A stretch of DNA of 64,000 bases from Rhodocyclaceae bacterium (GTDB lineage: Bacteria; Pseudomonadota; Gammaproteobacteria; Burkholderiales; Rhodocyclaceae). The notes below the pieces were generated by a model. That model searched no databases, had not been told where the DNA came from, and saw only the letters and a list, made by a program, of their open reading frames with translations. The stretch lies in contig VIKE01000013.1 of NCBI GenBank assembly GCA_008080565.1, forward strand, positions 1 to 64,000, given 5' to 3'. The position numbers and the translations under genes were made by a program. Shown here one piece after another: positions 9,774-19,693 of the stretch (the first letter of the stretch is position 1; every line of letters begins with the position of its first letter).

Positions 9774-10558
9774 GAATTGCGCTGGGTGTCGAATACTGCG
9801 GTACGGCCTTTCATGGCTGGCAAAGCCAGGCCGGGGGAGGCACGGTGCAGGACGCGCTTGAGTCCGCGCTGCGTGAAATCGCCGGAATGCCGGTCGGCGT
9901 GATGTGTGCCGGGCGAACCGACGCCGGCGTGCATGCGAGCCATCAGGTCGTCCATTTTGAAACTTTGGTTGACCGTCCGTTGACCGCCTGGGTGCGCGGC
10001 GTCAATTCGAATTTGCCGGAAGGCGTTGCCGTGCGTTGGGCGCAGCCGGTGAATGACGAGTTTCATGCACGCTTTAGTGCTCGTGGCCGGCGTTACCGTT
10101 ACCTGCTGCTCAACCGACCGCAGAGGCCGGGTTTGTGGGCGGGGCGGGTCGGCTGGTTTCATGGAACGCTCGAACTGGCAGCGATGCAGGATGCCTGCGG
10201 TCGACTGCTCGGCGAGCACGATTTTTCGGCCTTTCGTGCCGCGGGATGTCAGGCCAAGTCACCGGTCAAGACGCTGTCGCGGGCTGAGGTGCGGCAGTGC
10301 GGCAACATGTTCGTTTTCGATTTCGAGGCCAGTGCCTTCCTGCATCACATGGTGCGCAATCTGGTCGGTACGCTGGTCTATATCGGCAAGGGAACGCAGT
10401 CGCCAGACTGGATCGGTGAACTGCTGCAGATGCAGGATCGAACGCTGGCGGCACCGACCTTCTCGCCGGATGGCCTGTATTTCCGTGGCCCGATCTACGA
10501 GCCACATTGGGGGTTGCCCGATCCGGACGACGATTTTCTCGACGGACTGTTGAAATAA
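9770..10558 (+). CDS. truA: tRNA pseudouridine(38-40) synthase
   Basis: Makes pseudouridine at positions 38-40 of the tRNA anticodon arm. 262 residues from the GTG at 9770, matching the family. The catalytic aspartate is D51 in GRTDAGVHA, and HHMVRNLVGTLVYIGKG near the C-terminus is also diagnostic. Longer upstream extensions of the frame are not TruA-like. The GTG overlaps the stop of the membrane protein gene, with GGGAG upstream. Confidence 0.95.
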   Translation: MRIALGVEYCGTAFHGWQSQAGGGTVQDALESALREIAGMPVGVMCAGRTDAGVHASHQVVHFETLVDRPLTAWVRGVNSNLPEGVAVRWAQPVNDEFHARFSARGRRYRYLLLNRPQRPGLWAGRVGWFHGTLELAAMQDACGRLLGEHDFSAFRAAGCQAKSPVKTLSRAEVRQCGNMFVFDFEASAFLHHMVRNLVGTLVYIGKGTQSPDWIGELLQMQDRTLAAPTFSPDGLYFRGPIYEPHWGLPDPDDDFLDGLLK

Positions 10559-10590
10559 TGCTTTCCGGCCGGATTTTCATTCAAGCAGCG

Positions 10591-10629
10591 ATTTCAATTT
10601 TGGCCGTTTTTTCCGGTTGACCGTAGGAA
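10591..10629 (+). repeat. Dispersed repeat copy 2, in the trpF leader
   Basis: Near-consensus forward copy: ATTTCAATTTTGGCCG, T6, CCGGTTGACCGTAGGAA. It ends 11 bp before the trpF ATG, and its terminal AGGAA is in position to act as the ribosome-binding site. Confidence 0.9.
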
Positions 10630-10639
10630 CCAACAATTC

Positions 10640-11266
10640 ATGAAAACACGGATCAAAATCTGTGGCCTGACCCGCGAAGAAGATGTCGACGCGGCCGTTG
10701 CCGCCGGTGCCGATGCGATCGGCTTCGTCTTCTATCCGCCCAGCCCGCGTTACGTTGCCCCGCAGCGCGCCGCCGAACTGGCCCGGCGAATCCCGCCTTT
10801 TGTCGATGTCGTCGGCCTGTTCGTGAACGAGGTGCCGGAAGTCGTCCGCGCCGCCTGTGAAGCCCTGCCCATCAACGTCCTGCAGTTTCACGGCGACGAG
10901 GATGCAGCTTATTGCCGCCAGTTCGCCCGGCCCTATCTACGGGCGGCAAGGGTGAGGCCGGGGCTTGATCTGGTAGAATTCGCCGGCTCGTTTCCCGATG
11001 CCCGGGGTCTGTTGCTGGATGCCTTTGTCGAGGGCTACGGTGGTGGCGGCCATGTCTTTGACTGGACGCTGATCCCGCCGGATCTTCCCTCGTATCTGGT
11101 GCTTTCCGGCGGCCTGACCGCAGACAACGTCGGCGACGCCGTGCGGCGCGTGCGCCCGGTGGCGGTCGATGTCTCGTCTGGTGTCGAAGCGAGCAAGGGA
11201 ACCAAGGATCACTCGAAAATCGCTGCCTTCGTGGCGGCTGTACGGAAAGCCGATGAGTCAATATAA
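10640..11266 (+). CDS. trpF: Phosphoribosylanthranilate isomerase
   Basis: TIM-barrel isomerase of tryptophan synthesis (PRA to CdRP). 208 residues, with the catalytic cysteine in KICGLT (C8) and the phosphate-binding end [14 protein letters not shown] followed by DVSSGVE. It is first in the trpF-trpB-trpA-accD run, and its 3' end overlaps trpB by 14 bp. The repeat copy just upstream contributes the leader and probably the ribosome site. Confidence 0.96.
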   Translation: MKTRIKICGLTREEDVDAAVAAGADAIGFVFYPPSPRYVAPQRAAELARRIPPFVDVVGLFVNEVPEVVRAACEALPINVLQFHGDEDAAYCRQFARPYLRAARVRPGLDLVEFAGSFPDARGLLLDAFVEGYGGGGHVFDWTLIPPDLPSYLVLSGGLTADNVGDAVRRVRPVAVDVSSGVEASKGTKDHSKIAAFVAAVRKADESI

Positions 11267-12452
11267 CTTCCCCGACGCCAAGGGCCATTTCGGCCCCTAC
11301 GGTGGCGTCTTCGTGGCCGAGACGCTGTTTGGCGCACTCGATGAGTTGAAGCAAGCCTACGCCGCCGCGCAGGCCGATCCGGCTTTTCGCGCCGAATACG
11401 AATACGAGTTGAAGCATTTTGTTGGACGCCCGTCGCCGATCTACCACGCCAAGCGCTGGTCCGAAATGCTCGGCGGCGCCCAGATCTATCTCAAGCGTGA
11501 AGATCTCAACCACACCGGCGCCCACAAGGTTAACAACTGCATCGGTCAGGCCATGCTCGCCAAGCGCATGGGCAAGCCGCGCGTCATCGCCGAAACCGGC
11601 GCCGGCCAGCACGGCGTCGCGACGGCCACGGTGGCTGCTCGCTACGGTATGGAGTGCGTGGTGTACATGGGCAGCGAAGACGTCAAGCGGCAGGCCGCCA
11701 ACGTTTATCGCATGAAGCTGCTTGGCGCCACCGTCGTGCCGGTTGAATCGGGTTCGAAGACACTGAAGGATGCGCTCAATGAAGCGATGCGCGACTGGGT
11801 CACCAACATCCACAACACTTTCTACATTATCGGCACGGTTGCCGGTCCGCATCCGTACCCGATGCTGGTCCGCGATTTCCAGAAAATCATCGGCGAGGAA
11901 TGTCTGGTTCAGATGCCCGAAATGACGGGGCGTCAGCCGGATGCCGTGATCGCCTGTGTCGGCGGCGGTTCCAACGCGATGGGTATTTTCTATCCCTACA
12001 TCAACGTCGAAGGCGTCCGCCTGATCGGTGTCGAAGCGGCCGGTGACGGCATGGAAACCGGCCGCCATTCGGCTTCGCTGACCGCTGGCGTGCCCGGCGT
12101 GTTGCATGGCAACCGGACTTACCTGTTGCAGGACGAAGACGGCCAGATCATCGAAACGCATTCGGTCTCGGCCGGCCTCGACTACCCGGGTGTTGGCCCG
12201 GAACACGCTTGGCTCAAGGATCTTGGCCGCGCTGAATATCAGCCGGTAACGGACAGCGAAGCGCTTGCCGCTTTCCACACCCTGTGCCGCATCGAAGGCA
12301 TCATCCCGGCGCTCGAATCCAGCCATGCGCTGGCCTACGCCGCGAAGCTGGCGCCGACGTTGCCGAAGGACAAGATTCTGCTGGTCAATCTCTCCGGCCG
12401 GGGTGATAAGGACATGCACACCGTGGCCGAAAAATCGGGAATTGTCTTCTGA
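11253..12452 (+). CDS. trpB: Tryptophan synthase beta chain
   Basis: PLP enzyme condensing indole with serine. 399 residues from the ATG at 11253, which gives the canonical N-terminus ([18 protein letters not shown]). The PLP lysine is in HTGAHKVNN (about residue 90), and the phosphate-binding loop GGGSNAMG is present. The start lies within the trpF 3' end, and the TGA overlaps the trpA ATG by one base, consistent with coupled synthesis of the alpha/beta complex. Confidence 0.97.
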   Translation: MSQYNFPDAKGHFGPYGGVFVAETLFGALDELKQAYAAAQADPAFRAEYEYELKHFVGRPSPIYHAKRWSEMLGGAQIYLKREDLNHTGAHKVNNCIGQAMLAKRMGKPRVIAETGAGQHGVATATVAARYGMECVVYMGSEDVKRQAANVYRMKLLGATVVPVESGSKTLKDALNEAMRDWVTNIHNTFYIIGTVAGPHPYPMLVRDFQKIIGEECLVQMPEMTGRQPDAVIACVGGGSNAMGIFYPYINVEGVRLIGVEAAGDGMETGRHSASLTAGVPGVLHGNRTYLLQDEDGQIIETHSVSAGLDYPGVGPEHAWLKDLGRAEYQPVTDSEALAAFHTLCRIEGIIPALESSHALAYAAKLAPTLPKDKILLVNLSGRGDKDMHTVAEKSGIVF

Positions 12453-13258
12453 TGTCGCGTATAAAAACCGCTTTTGACCGGCTCAACGCCGAAGGCCGCA
12501 AGGCGCTGATTCCCTTCATCACCGCCGGTGATCCGGATGCCGCACTGACCCTGCCGCTCATGCAGGCGCTGGTCGAGGCCGGTGCCGACGTGATCGAACT
12601 CGGCGTCCCGTTTTCTGACCCGATGGCCGATGGCCCGACCATCCAGCGCGCTTCCGAACGTGCCCTGGCCAAGGGCATGACGCTGCGCAAGGTGCTGCAA
12701 TTGGTCAGCGCCTTCCGCACGCTCGATGATAAAACGCCGGTTGTGTTGATGGGTTACGCCAATCCAATCGAGGCCATGGGCCTCGAGAAATTTGCCGAGA
12801 AGGCCGCGCAGTCCGGGGTTGATGGTGTTCTCGTCGTCGATTACCCGCCCGAAGAAGCGGCCAGCTTTGGCGCCGCGATGAAGGCGCACGGTATGGATCC
12901 GATCTTCCTGCTGGCCCCGACTTCCAACGCCGAGCGCATCGCCCAGGTGGCCGAAATCGCCAGTGGTTACGTCTATTACGTTTCGCTGGCTGGCGTTACC
13001 GGTTCCGGCGCTCTGAATGTCGAGGCGGTGGCTGAGCGTCTGCCGCTGATCCGCGAAAAGACTGGTCTGCCGGTCGGCGTCGGTTTTGGCATCCGTGACG
13101 CGTCGACCGCAGCACGCATTGCCGCTATCGCCGACGCCGTTGTCGTCGGCAGCCGGATTATCGAAGAAATTGAAAAATCGACGGCGGAAACAGCCTGCGC
13201 CAATGTGAAAGCCTTGGTTGCAGACATTCGTCGCGGTGTGGATGAGGTGAAAAAATGA
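12452..13258 (+). CDS. trpA: Tryptophan synthase alpha chain
   Basis: Cleaves indole-3-glycerol phosphate to indole, which is channelled to TrpB. 268 residues. The catalytic glutamate is in [11 protein letters not shown] (about residue 49) and the aspartate in [10 protein letters not shown] (about 60). The glycine-rich phosphate site GVGFGI is followed by VVVGSRI. Its stop overlaps the accD start (ATGA). Confidence 0.97.
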   Translation: MSRIKTAFDRLNAEGRKALIPFITAGDPDAALTLPLMQALVEAGADVIELGVPFSDPMADGPTIQRASERALAKGMTLRKVLQLVSAFRTLDDKTPVVLMGYANPIEAMGLEKFAEKAAQSGVDGVLVVDYPPEEAASFGAAMKAHGMDPIFLLAPTSNAERIAQVAEIASGYVYYVSLAGVTGSGALNVEAVAERLPLIREKTGLPVGVGFGIRDASTAARIAAIADAVVVGSRIIEEIEKSTAETACANVKALVADIRRGVDEVKK

Positions 13259-14124
13259 GCTGGCTGACCAAACTGCTGCCCCCCAAGATCAAGCGTGAGC
13301 AAGGCGCCCAGCGCCGCGGCAACCTGCCGGAAGGCCTGTGGAGCAAGTGTCCGTCCTGCGAGGCTGTGCTCTACGCGACTGACCTCGAAAATAACCTGCA
13401 GGTCTGCCCCAAATGTGGCCACCACAACCGCCTGAACGCCCGTCAGCGCCTCGATATCCTGTTGGATGCCGAAGGCCGCTTCGAGATCGGTGCCGAGGTG
13501 TTGCCGGTCGACAGCCTCAAATTCAAGGACTCCAAACGCTATCCCGATCGTCTGATGGATGCCAATGAATCCAGTGGCGAGAGCGATTCCCTGGTCGTCC
13601 TGCAAGGCGCCATCAAGACCATGCCGGTCGTCGCTGCTGCCTTTGAATTCGACTTCATGGGCGGCTCGATGGGCTCCGTGCTTGGTGAGCGCTTTGTGCG
13701 CGGCGTGCAGACTGCCGTCGAGCACAAAATGCCCTTCATCTGCATCACCGCTTCCGGTGGCGCCCGCATGCAGGAAGGCCTGTTTTCGCTGATGCAGATG
13801 GCCAAGACGACGGCATCGCTGACCAAACTGTCCGAAGCCGGACTGCCTTTTATCTCCATCCTGACCGACCCGACCATGGGTGGTGTTTCCGCCTCCTTCG
13901 CCTTTGTTGGCGATGTGGTCATTGCCGAACCCAAGGCGCTGATCGGTTTTGCCGGCCCGCGCGTCATTGAGCAAACCGTCCGTGAAACACTGCCGGAAGG
14001 CTTCCAGCGCTCCGAGTTCATCATGGAAAAGGGCGCCATCGACATGATTGTCGACCGTCGCGAGCTGCGTGACCAGGTCGCCCGCGTACTGGCTCTACTG
14101 CAAAAACTGCCGGCTGCCGCTTGA
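13255..14124 (+). CDS. accD: Acetyl-CoA carboxylase carboxyltransferase beta subunit
   Basis: Carboxyltransferase beta subunit, which with AccA moves CO2 from biotin to acetyl-CoA in the first step of fatty-acid synthesis. 289 residues, with an N-terminal four-cysteine zinc ribbon (CPSC about 33-36, CPKC about 52-55) and the crotonase-fold signature SGGARMQEG. The start is coupled to trpA through ATGA, the normal arrangement in beta- and gammaproteobacteria. About 100 bp with no recognisable feature separate it from folC. Confidence 0.96.
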   Translation: MSWLTKLLPPKIKREQGAQRRGNLPEGLWSKCPSCEAVLYATDLENNLQVCPKCGHHNRLNARQRLDILLDAEGRFEIGAEVLPVDSLKFKDSKRYPDRLMDANESSGESDSLVVLQGAIKTMPVVAAAFEFDFMGGSMGSVLGERFVRGVQTAVEHKMPFICITASGGARMQEGLFSLMQMAKTTASLTKLSEAGLPFISILTDPTMGGVSASFAFVGDVVIAEPKALIGFAGPRVIEQTVRETLPEGFQRSEFIMEKGAIDMIVDRRELRDQVARVLALLQKLPAAA

Positions 14125-14224
14125 TTCGGCACCCAGCCCATCCCTGGCTTTGTCGCCTTCACCTTGTCGCGCAGTTTGCACTGCCTGCGGCTCGTCTTCG
14201 CGCCATGAATGATCTGTGTACCGA

Positions 14225-15535
14225 ATGAAAACTCTAGGTGACTGGCTGGCCCATCTCGAAGGCTTGCACCCAAAGGGTCAGGCCGGCATCGAGCTGGGTC
14301 TGGACCGCATTCGCCTGGTCAAGGATGCCCTGGGACAGGCGCAACACTGCCCGGTCATCGTGGTCGGTGGCACCAACGGCAAGGGTTCGACCTGCGCCTA
14401 TCTGGAAAACATCATCGACCGCGCCGGCTACAAGGTCGGCTGCTATACCTCTCCGCACCTGCTGGCCTATAACGAGCGGGTGCGCCTGAACGGCAAATCG
14501 GTGACCGACGAGGCGTTGTGCGCCGCCTTTGCTCGCGTTGAAACGGCGCGCCAACAGGCCGGCAATGTCGCGCTGACCTATTTCGAATTCGGTACGCTGG
14601 CCGCCTGGGAGGTCTTTGCCGAGGCCGGTGTTGAAGCTGCGATCCTTGAGGTCGGCCTCGGTGGGCGCCTCGATGCGGTCAACGCCTACGAACCGGATGT
14701 TTCCGTCGTCACCACCGTGGCCCTTGATCACACCGACTGGCTGGGGCCGGATCGCGAGAGCATCGGCTTCGAAAAGGCCGGTATCTACCGGGCCGGAAAG
14801 CCGGCCTTGTGCGCCGACCCGAATCCGCCACAAAGCCTGCTGGCCCACGCCGCAGCCATTGGCGCTGATCTGCGCCTGATCGGTCGCGATTTCGGCTTCG
14901 AGCGGCCGGCTGCCGAAACCAACGAAAACCGTCTGCAATGGCGCTGGTGGTGCCGTTCCGGCGGCCAGTTGATCAAGCGCGCGCTAGCCTATCCCGGTTT
15001 GCGCGGCCCGACCCAGCTCTACAACGCAGCCGTTGCCCTGGCTGCGCTCGATGCACTCGGCGACAAATTGCCGGTGACCATGCAGGCGATCCGTCCCGGG
15101 ATGATCGAAACCGAACTGGCCGGGCGCTTTCAGGTCGTTCCCGGCAAGCCGGCCATCGTCCTCGATGTCGGTCACAATCCGCAGGCGATCAGGGTGTTGG
15201 CTGACAATTTATCGAGCATGGGTTTTTTCGACCGGACCTTTGCCGTACTCGGCATGTTGAGCGACAAGGATATCGTTGGCGCGCTGGCCCCCTTGAAGGG
15301 CAAGGTCGATATCTGGCATCTGGCGACACTGAGCGGGCCACGCGGGACGAGCGCCGAGACCCTGGCCGGGATCATTGCCGAAACCGGGCTTGGCGGCGAG
15401 GTGATTTGCCATGCCTCGGCCCAGGCTGCCATGCAAGCCGCCAAGGGGCAGGCCGCTGAAAGTGATAGAATCCTCGCCTTTGGATCCTTCTACACGGTAG
15501 CCGGCGCGCTAGAAACGCTTCGGAAAAAGCCCTAG
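14225..15535 (+). CDS. folC: Bifunctional dihydrofolate/folylpolyglutamate synthase
   Basis: Mur-ligase-fold ATP enzyme adding glutamate to dihydropteroate and folates. About 436 residues from the ATG at 14225; a GTG nine bases upstream is possible and neither has a clear ribosome site. P-loop GGTNGKGST (about 48-56), the SPHLLAYNERVRLNG omega-loop region, EVGLGGRLDAVN, LDHTDWLG and DVGHNPQA all fit the family. It is followed three bases later by the dedD-like gene. Confidence 0.94.
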   Translation: MKTLGDWLAHLEGLHPKGQAGIELGLDRIRLVKDALGQAQHCPVIVVGGTNGKGSTCAYLENIIDRAGYKVGCYTSPHLLAYNERVRLNGKSVTDEALCAAFARVETARQQAGNVALTYFEFGTLAAWEVFAEAGVEAAILEVGLGGRLDAVNAYEPDVSVVTTVALDHTDWLGPDRESIGFEKAGIYRAGKPALCADPNPPQSLLAHAAAIGADLRLIGRDFGFERPAAETNENRLQWRWWCRSGGQLIKRALAYPGLRGPTQLYNAAVALAALDALGDKLPVTMQAIRPGMIETELAGRFQVVPGKPAIVLDVGHNPQAIRVLADNLSSMGFFDRTFAVLGMLSDKDIVGALAPLKGKVDIWHLATLSGPRGTSAETLAGIIAETGLGGEVICHASAQAAMQAAKGQAAESDRILAFGSFYTVAGALETLRKKP

Positions 15536-15537
15536 TC

Positions 15538-16281
15538 ATGGACGACAACGACGCCCAGTTACACCTCAAGAAACGCGCCCGCCGCCGGCTGGTCGGGGCG
15601 ATTTTCTTCGTATCCGTGGTCGCCGTGGTGCTGCCCATGGTGATGGATCACGAGCCGCGCCAGACCGTGCAGGATGTCGAAATCCGCATTCCGGGGCAGG
15701 ACGAAAAGCCGTTTGCCCCGAAATTTGCCATCGCTCCGGTTGAGAAAACTACGCCAAAGCAGGCCGAGGCGCCCGTTGTGCCGCCAGTGGCTGCCACCGC
15801 GGCGATGGTGGCTGAATCAGCGGTGAAACCGACTGCACGCGTTGTCGAGGTCGCCAAGGATTCCAAGCCGGTCGAGAAATCTGTAGACAAACCAGCAGAA
15901 AAACCGGCTGCAAAGGCGGAAAAGCCACCTGAAAAGCCTGCTGCGAAGGCGCCTGAAAAGACGGTTGAAAAGCCCAAGGCCGACGATGCCAAGCGGGCCG
16001 CCGCGATTCTGGCCGGCCAGCCGGCAGAAGCCAAACCTGCTGCGAAGAATGGCGAATATCTGGTTCTGATCGGTGCTTTTTCCAATGAGGCCAACGTCAA
16101 GAGTCTGCGGGCCAAGCTGGGCGAGGAGGGCATCAAGACCTTCAGCGAGCCGCTCGATACGCCGCAGGGCAAAAAGACCCGTGTTCGCGCCGGCCCGTTT
16201 GCCAGTCGTGAAGCCGCCGACAAGGCGCTGGAAAAAATGAAACGGATCGGTATCAGCGGAGTTGTTGCAGCCAAGCCATGA
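15538..16281 (+). CDS. dedD: DedD-like SPOR-domain cell-division protein
   Basis: 247-residue bitopic inner-membrane protein: cytoplasmic basic N-terminus (LKKRARRRL), one membrane helix at about 17-37, a long Lys/Pro/Ala/Glu-rich periplasmic spacer (repeated EKPAAKA units), and a C-terminal SPOR domain about 170-245 (YLVLIGAFSNEANV, TRVRAGPFASREAA) that binds denuded septal glycan. The position between folC and cvpA is the classic dedD place. It overlaps cvpA by four bases. Confidence 0.88.
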   Translation: MDDNDAQLHLKKRARRRLVGAIFFVSVVAVVLPMVMDHEPRQTVQDVEIRIPGQDEKPFAPKFAIAPVEKTTPKQAEAPVVPPVAATAAMVAESAVKPTARVVEVAKDSKPVEKSVDKPAEKPAAKAEKPPEKPAAKAPEKTVEKPKADDAKRAAAILAGQPAEAKPAAKNGEYLVLIGAFSNEANVKSLRAKLGEEGIKTFSEPLDTPQGKKTRVRAGPFASREAADKALEKMKRIGISGVVAAKP

Positions 16282-16769
16282 CCGGTTTTGATTACCTTGT
16301 AATAGGGATTGTTGCTGTCTCGCTGCTGTTTGGTCTGTGGCGTGGTGTGGTTGGCGAGATCATCGCGCTGGCGGCCTGGGGCGTCGGTATCTTTGCTGCG
16401 ATAGAGTTTGGTGCCGCGGTCGGGCACTCGGTCTTTGCCGGCTTGAGCGATCCGGCCTTGCGGACGCTGGCTGGTTGTGTGGTGATATTTGTCGGCATTC
16501 TGGTCTCGATGGCCGTGTTGAACATGGTGGTGCGCAGCATGGTCAAAGCTTTGGGCTTGTCCGTGTCGGATCGCATCCTCGGCATGATCTTCGGGCTGAC
16601 GCGCGGGGTGCTGGTGTGCATGGTGCTGGTTGGGCTGGGCGGCATGACTTCGGCGCCGACTCAGCCGTGGTGGCGGAACGCGACGCTGGCAGCGCCTTTG
16701 GAAACCGTCGTTATGGCAGTCAAGCCTTGGCTGCCCGACGATTTGGCAAAACGAATTCGATTTAGCTAA
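16278..16769 (+). CDS. cvpA: CvpA-family membrane protein
   Basis: 163 residues with four predicted membrane helices, of the CvpA (colicin V production) family. The start is coupled to the dedD-like gene through ATGA, and purF begins 12 bp after its stop, as in E. coli. The exact biochemical role of CvpA is not established; it is linked to envelope homeostasis. The opening TGFDYLVIGIVAVSLLFGLWRG is typical. Confidence 0.9.
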   Translation: MTGFDYLVIGIVAVSLLFGLWRGVVGEIIALAAWGVGIFAAIEFGAAVGHSVFAGLSDPALRTLAGCVVIFVGILVSMAVLNMVVRSMVKALGLSVSDRILGMIFGLTRGVLVCMVLVGLGGMTSAPTQPWWRNATLAAPLETVVMAVKPWLPDDLAKRIRFS

Positions 16770-16781
16770 GCAGGAAATACT

Positions 16782-18323
16782 ATGTGCGGGATTTTGGGTG
16801 TAATGGCGACAACGCCGGTCAATCAGCTGCTTTACGACGGCCTTATGGTGCTTCAGCATCGCGGCCAGGATGCAGCCGGGATCGCCACGGCGGAGAACAA
16901 TACTTTTCACCTGCACAAGGGGCCGGGCCTGGTCCGCGACGTCTTCCGTACCCGCAACATGCGGGCGCTACCGGGTAACTGCGGTATCGGCCACGTCCGT
17001 TATCCGACGGCCGGTTCAGCCTACAACTTTGCCGAGGCGCAACCGTTCTACGTCAATTCGCCGTTCGGCATCTGTCTTGGTCATAACGGCAACCTGACCA
17101 ACGCCGAGCAACTGAAGGGCGAAATGTTCCGCCTCGACCGCCGGCACATCAACACCAATTCCGATTCTGAAGTCCTGCTCAATGTGCTGGCGCATGAACT
17201 GCAGTCGGCGGCGCACGGCTACGAGCTTGACGTCGATGCCATCTTCCAGGCCGTCGGTGGCGTGCATCGTCGTTGCCGCGGCGCCTATGCGGTCGTTGTC
17301 CTGATCGCCGGCTATGGGCTGCTCGCTTTCCGCGACCCGCATGGTATCCGGCCGCTGGTCTATGGCCAGAATGAGACGCCGGAAGGCATGGAGTATCTCG
17401 TTTCGTCCGAGTCCGTCGCCCTCGATACGCTGGGTTTCAAGATGGTGCGCGATATCGAGCCGGGTGAGGCAGTCTTCATCGACTTTAATTTCCAGTTCCA
17501 TAGCCGCCAGTGCGCGCAGCAGCCGATGTACGCGCCATGCATTTTCGAATACGTCTATCTGGCCCGTCCGGACTCGGTGATCGACGGCGTTTCGGTTTAC
17601 GAATCCCGTCTGGCCATGGGCGAAATGCTGGCCGAGAAGGTCAAGAAGCACATCCCGGTTGAGGAAATCGACGTCGTTATTCCGATTCCGGATTCGAGCC
17701 GTCCGTCCGCCATGCAACTGGCGCAAGTGCTCGGCATTCCGTTCCGCGAGGGCTTCGTCAAGAACCGCTACGTCGGCCGCACCTTCATCATGCCGGGTCA
17801 GGCGATGCGCCGGAAATCGGTGCGTCAGAAGCTCAATACCGTTGGCCAGGAGTTCAAGGGCAAGCGCGTTTTGCTGGTCGATGACTCCATCGTCCGTGGC
17901 ACGACGAGTCGTGAGATTGTTGACATGGCGCGCGCCGCTGGCGCGGTCAAGGTCTATTTCGCTTCGGCAGCACCACCGGTGCGCTTTCCGAACGTCTATG
18001 GCATTGATATGCCAACCCGGGCCGAACTGATTGCCACGGGCCGTACGGATGAGGAAATCGCCGCTGAAATCGGCGCCGATGCGTTGGTGTATCAGGATAT
18101 CGAGGCGCTCAAGGAGTCGATTACCTCGTTGCGCTCCGATCTGACCTTGTTTGATGCTTCCTGTTTCGATGGCTGTTACATCACGGGCGACATCGACGAC
18201 TATTACCTCGACGCGGTCGAAGGCAAGCGTGGTGGCAAGGGTGGCAAGGGTAGCGACGATGACGGCGATGGCCGCGCCTCGCAGCAACTCGTCCTGCAAC
18301 TGGCCGAGGACGCACGGGATTGA
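16782..18323 (+). CDS. purF: Amidophosphoribosyltransferase
   Basis: First committed enzyme of purine synthesis: glutamine plus PRPP to phosphoribosylamine. 513 residues. The N-terminal nucleophile is Cys2 (MCGILGV), with the class-II glutamine amidotransferase domain to about residue 240. The C-terminal phosphoribosyltransferase domain carries the PRPP loop VLLVDDSIVRGTTS. A Gly/Lys-rich acidic tail (GKRGGKGGKGSDDDG) extends the end. metZ starts two bases after the stop. Confidence 0.96.
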   Translation: MCGILGVMATTPVNQLLYDGLMVLQHRGQDAAGIATAENNTFHLHKGPGLVRDVFRTRNMRALPGNCGIGHVRYPTAGSAYNFAEAQPFYVNSPFGICLGHNGNLTNAEQLKGEMFRLDRRHINTNSDSEVLLNVLAHELQSAAHGYELDVDAIFQAVGGVHRRCRGAYAVVVLIAGYGLLAFRDPHGIRPLVYGQNETPEGMEYLVSSESVALDTLGFKMVRDIEPGEAVFIDFNFQFHSRQCAQQPMYAPCIFEYVYLARPDSVIDGVSVYESRLAMGEMLAEKVKKHIPVEEIDVVIPIPDSSRPSAMQLAQVLGIPFREGFVKNRYVGRTFIMPGQAMRRKSVRQKLNTVGQEFKGKRVLLVDDSIVRGTTSREIVDMARAAGAVKVYFASAAPPVRFPNVYGIDMPTRAELIATGRTDEEIAAEIGADALVYQDIEALKESITSLRSDLTLFDASCFDGCYITGDIDDYYLDAVEGKRGGKGGKGSDDDGDGRASQQLVLQLAEDARD

Positions 18324-18325
18324 CC

Positions 18326-19507
18326 ATGTCTGATTTGCCCGATTACCGTCCGGAAACGCTGGCCGTTCGTGCCGGCCAGCAGCGCAGCCAGTTCGGCGAG
18401 CATTCCGAAGCGCTCTACCTGACCTCCAGTTTCGTCTTCAAAAGCGCGGCGCAGGCAGCCAAGCGTTTTTCCGGCGAAGAAGACGGCAACGTTTACGCCC
18501 GCTTCTCGAACCCGACCGTCACCATGTTCGAGGAGCGTCTTGCTGCCCTGGAGGGCGCCGAGGATTGCGTCGCCACGGCGAGCGGCATGTCGGCGATCAT
18601 GGCTGCCGTCCTGGCCCACCTCAAGCAGGGCGACCACATCGTCGCTTCGAACAGCCTGTTCGGCGCTACGGTGCAATTGTTCAACAACATCCTGTCGCGA
18701 ACCGGCATTACGACGACCTTTGTGTCGCATACCGATCCGGCGGCATGGGAAGCGGCGATCCGTCCGGAAACCAAACTGTTTTTCCTCGAGACGCCGTCCA
18801 ACCCGCTGACTGAAATCGCCGACATCCGGACACTGGCCGGGATCGCCCACGCCAAGGGTATTCTGGTTGCCGTCGACAACTGTTTCTGTACGCCCATCCT
18901 GCAGCGTCCGCTCGACATGGGGGCCGATCTGGTCATTCATTCGGCGACCAAGTTCCTTGATGGGCAAGGCCGCGTCCTGGGCGGTGCCGTCTGCGGTCCG
19001 AAGAAACTGACCGAAGAAGTCTTCAAGTACCTGCGCACGGCGGGTCCGACGCTGTCGGCGTTCAATGCCTGGGTGCTGCTCAAGGGCCTCGAAACGCTGA
19101 AATTGCGGGTTGAGGCGCAATCGGCCAATGCGCTGCAGTTGGCCCAATGGCTCGAAGCGCATCCGAAAGTGGCGCGCGTTTTCTATCCCGGTCTGCCCTC
19201 GCATCCGCAGCACGAACTGGCGAAAACCCAGCAGAAATCGGGCGGCGCCATCGTTGCCTTCGAAGTCAAGGGCGCGCGAGAACAAGCTTGGCAGGTCGTC
19301 GATAATTGTCGCTTGCTGTCGATTACCGCCAATCTTGGCGACACCAAAACCACCATTACCCATCCCGCCTCCACCACGCATGGCCGCATTTCCCCGGAAG
19401 CCCGGGCCGCGGCCGGCATCAGCGAAGGGTTGCTGCGCATTGCTGTCGGCCTCGAAGCGGTGGAGGACCTGCAGGCCGACCTCGAACGGGGTTTGGCCCT
19501 TATCTGA
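18326..19507 (+). CDS. metZ: O-succinylhomoserine sulfhydrylase
   Basis: Cys/Met-metabolism PLP enzyme forming homocysteine directly from O-succinylhomoserine and sulfide. 393 residues from the ATG at 18326; the TTG two codons upstream overlaps the purF stop and is less likely. The PLP lysine lies in HSATKFLDGQG (about residue 209), with YARFSNPT and ETPSNPL also present. The pairing purF-metZ is common in betaproteobacteria and supports this name over metB or metC. Confidence 0.9.
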   Translation: MSDLPDYRPETLAVRAGQQRSQFGEHSEALYLTSSFVFKSAAQAAKRFSGEEDGNVYARFSNPTVTMFEERLAALEGAEDCVATASGMSAIMAAVLAHLKQGDHIVASNSLFGATVQLFNNILSRTGITTTFVSHTDPAAWEAAIRPETKLFFLETPSNPLTEIADIRTLAGIAHAKGILVAVDNCFCTPILQRPLDMGADLVIHSATKFLDGQGRVLGGAVCGPKKLTEEVFKYLRTAGPTLSAFNAWVLLKGLETLKLRVEAQSANALQLAQWLEAHPKVARVFYPGLPSHPQHELAKTQQKSGGAIVAFEVKGAREQAWQVVDNCRLLSITANLGDTKTTITHPASTTHGRISPEARAAAGISEGLLRIAVGLEAVEDLQADLERGLALI

Positions 19508-19583
19508 TCGTCTGAATTTTTCACGCGCCGACAGCGAGGGGGCGCAAACAACCGGAGCAGGGCTTTTTTGGGGTTAACCGACC

Positions 19584-19622
19584 TTTCCACGGTCAACCGG
19601 AAAAAATGCCCAAATTTGAAAT
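19584..19622 (-). repeat. Dispersed repeat copy 3, between metZ and rhlE
   Basis: TTTCCACGGTCAACCGG, then an A6 arm and GCCCAAATTTGAAAT. Reverse orientation, very close to consensus. It lies in the 186-bp gap before rhlE. Confidence 0.9.
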
Positions 19623-19631
19623 CCGGTTTCT

Positions 19632-19675
19632 CCTGACCCTCGCTGCATCGTTGCTCCCTGGCCCCTCCGGTCAGG
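19632..19675 (+). promoter_or_regulatory. Inverted repeat in the rhlE leader
   Basis: CCTGACC (19632-19638) and GGTCAGG (19669-19675) can pair around a 30-base loop 19 bases before the rhlE ATG. It is a possible leader structure; RNA helicase genes are often controlled through their own leader. Function is inferred only. Confidence 0.35.
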
Positions 19676-19693
19676 CTTTATCCAAGGATTCCC

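Noticed and set aside
10872-12419. 515-codon frame antisense to trpB
   Set aside because: Shadow frame opposite a canonical tryptophan synthase beta gene.
14125-14224. 100-bp gap between accD and folC
   Set aside because: No hairpin, repeat or promoter that I could support.
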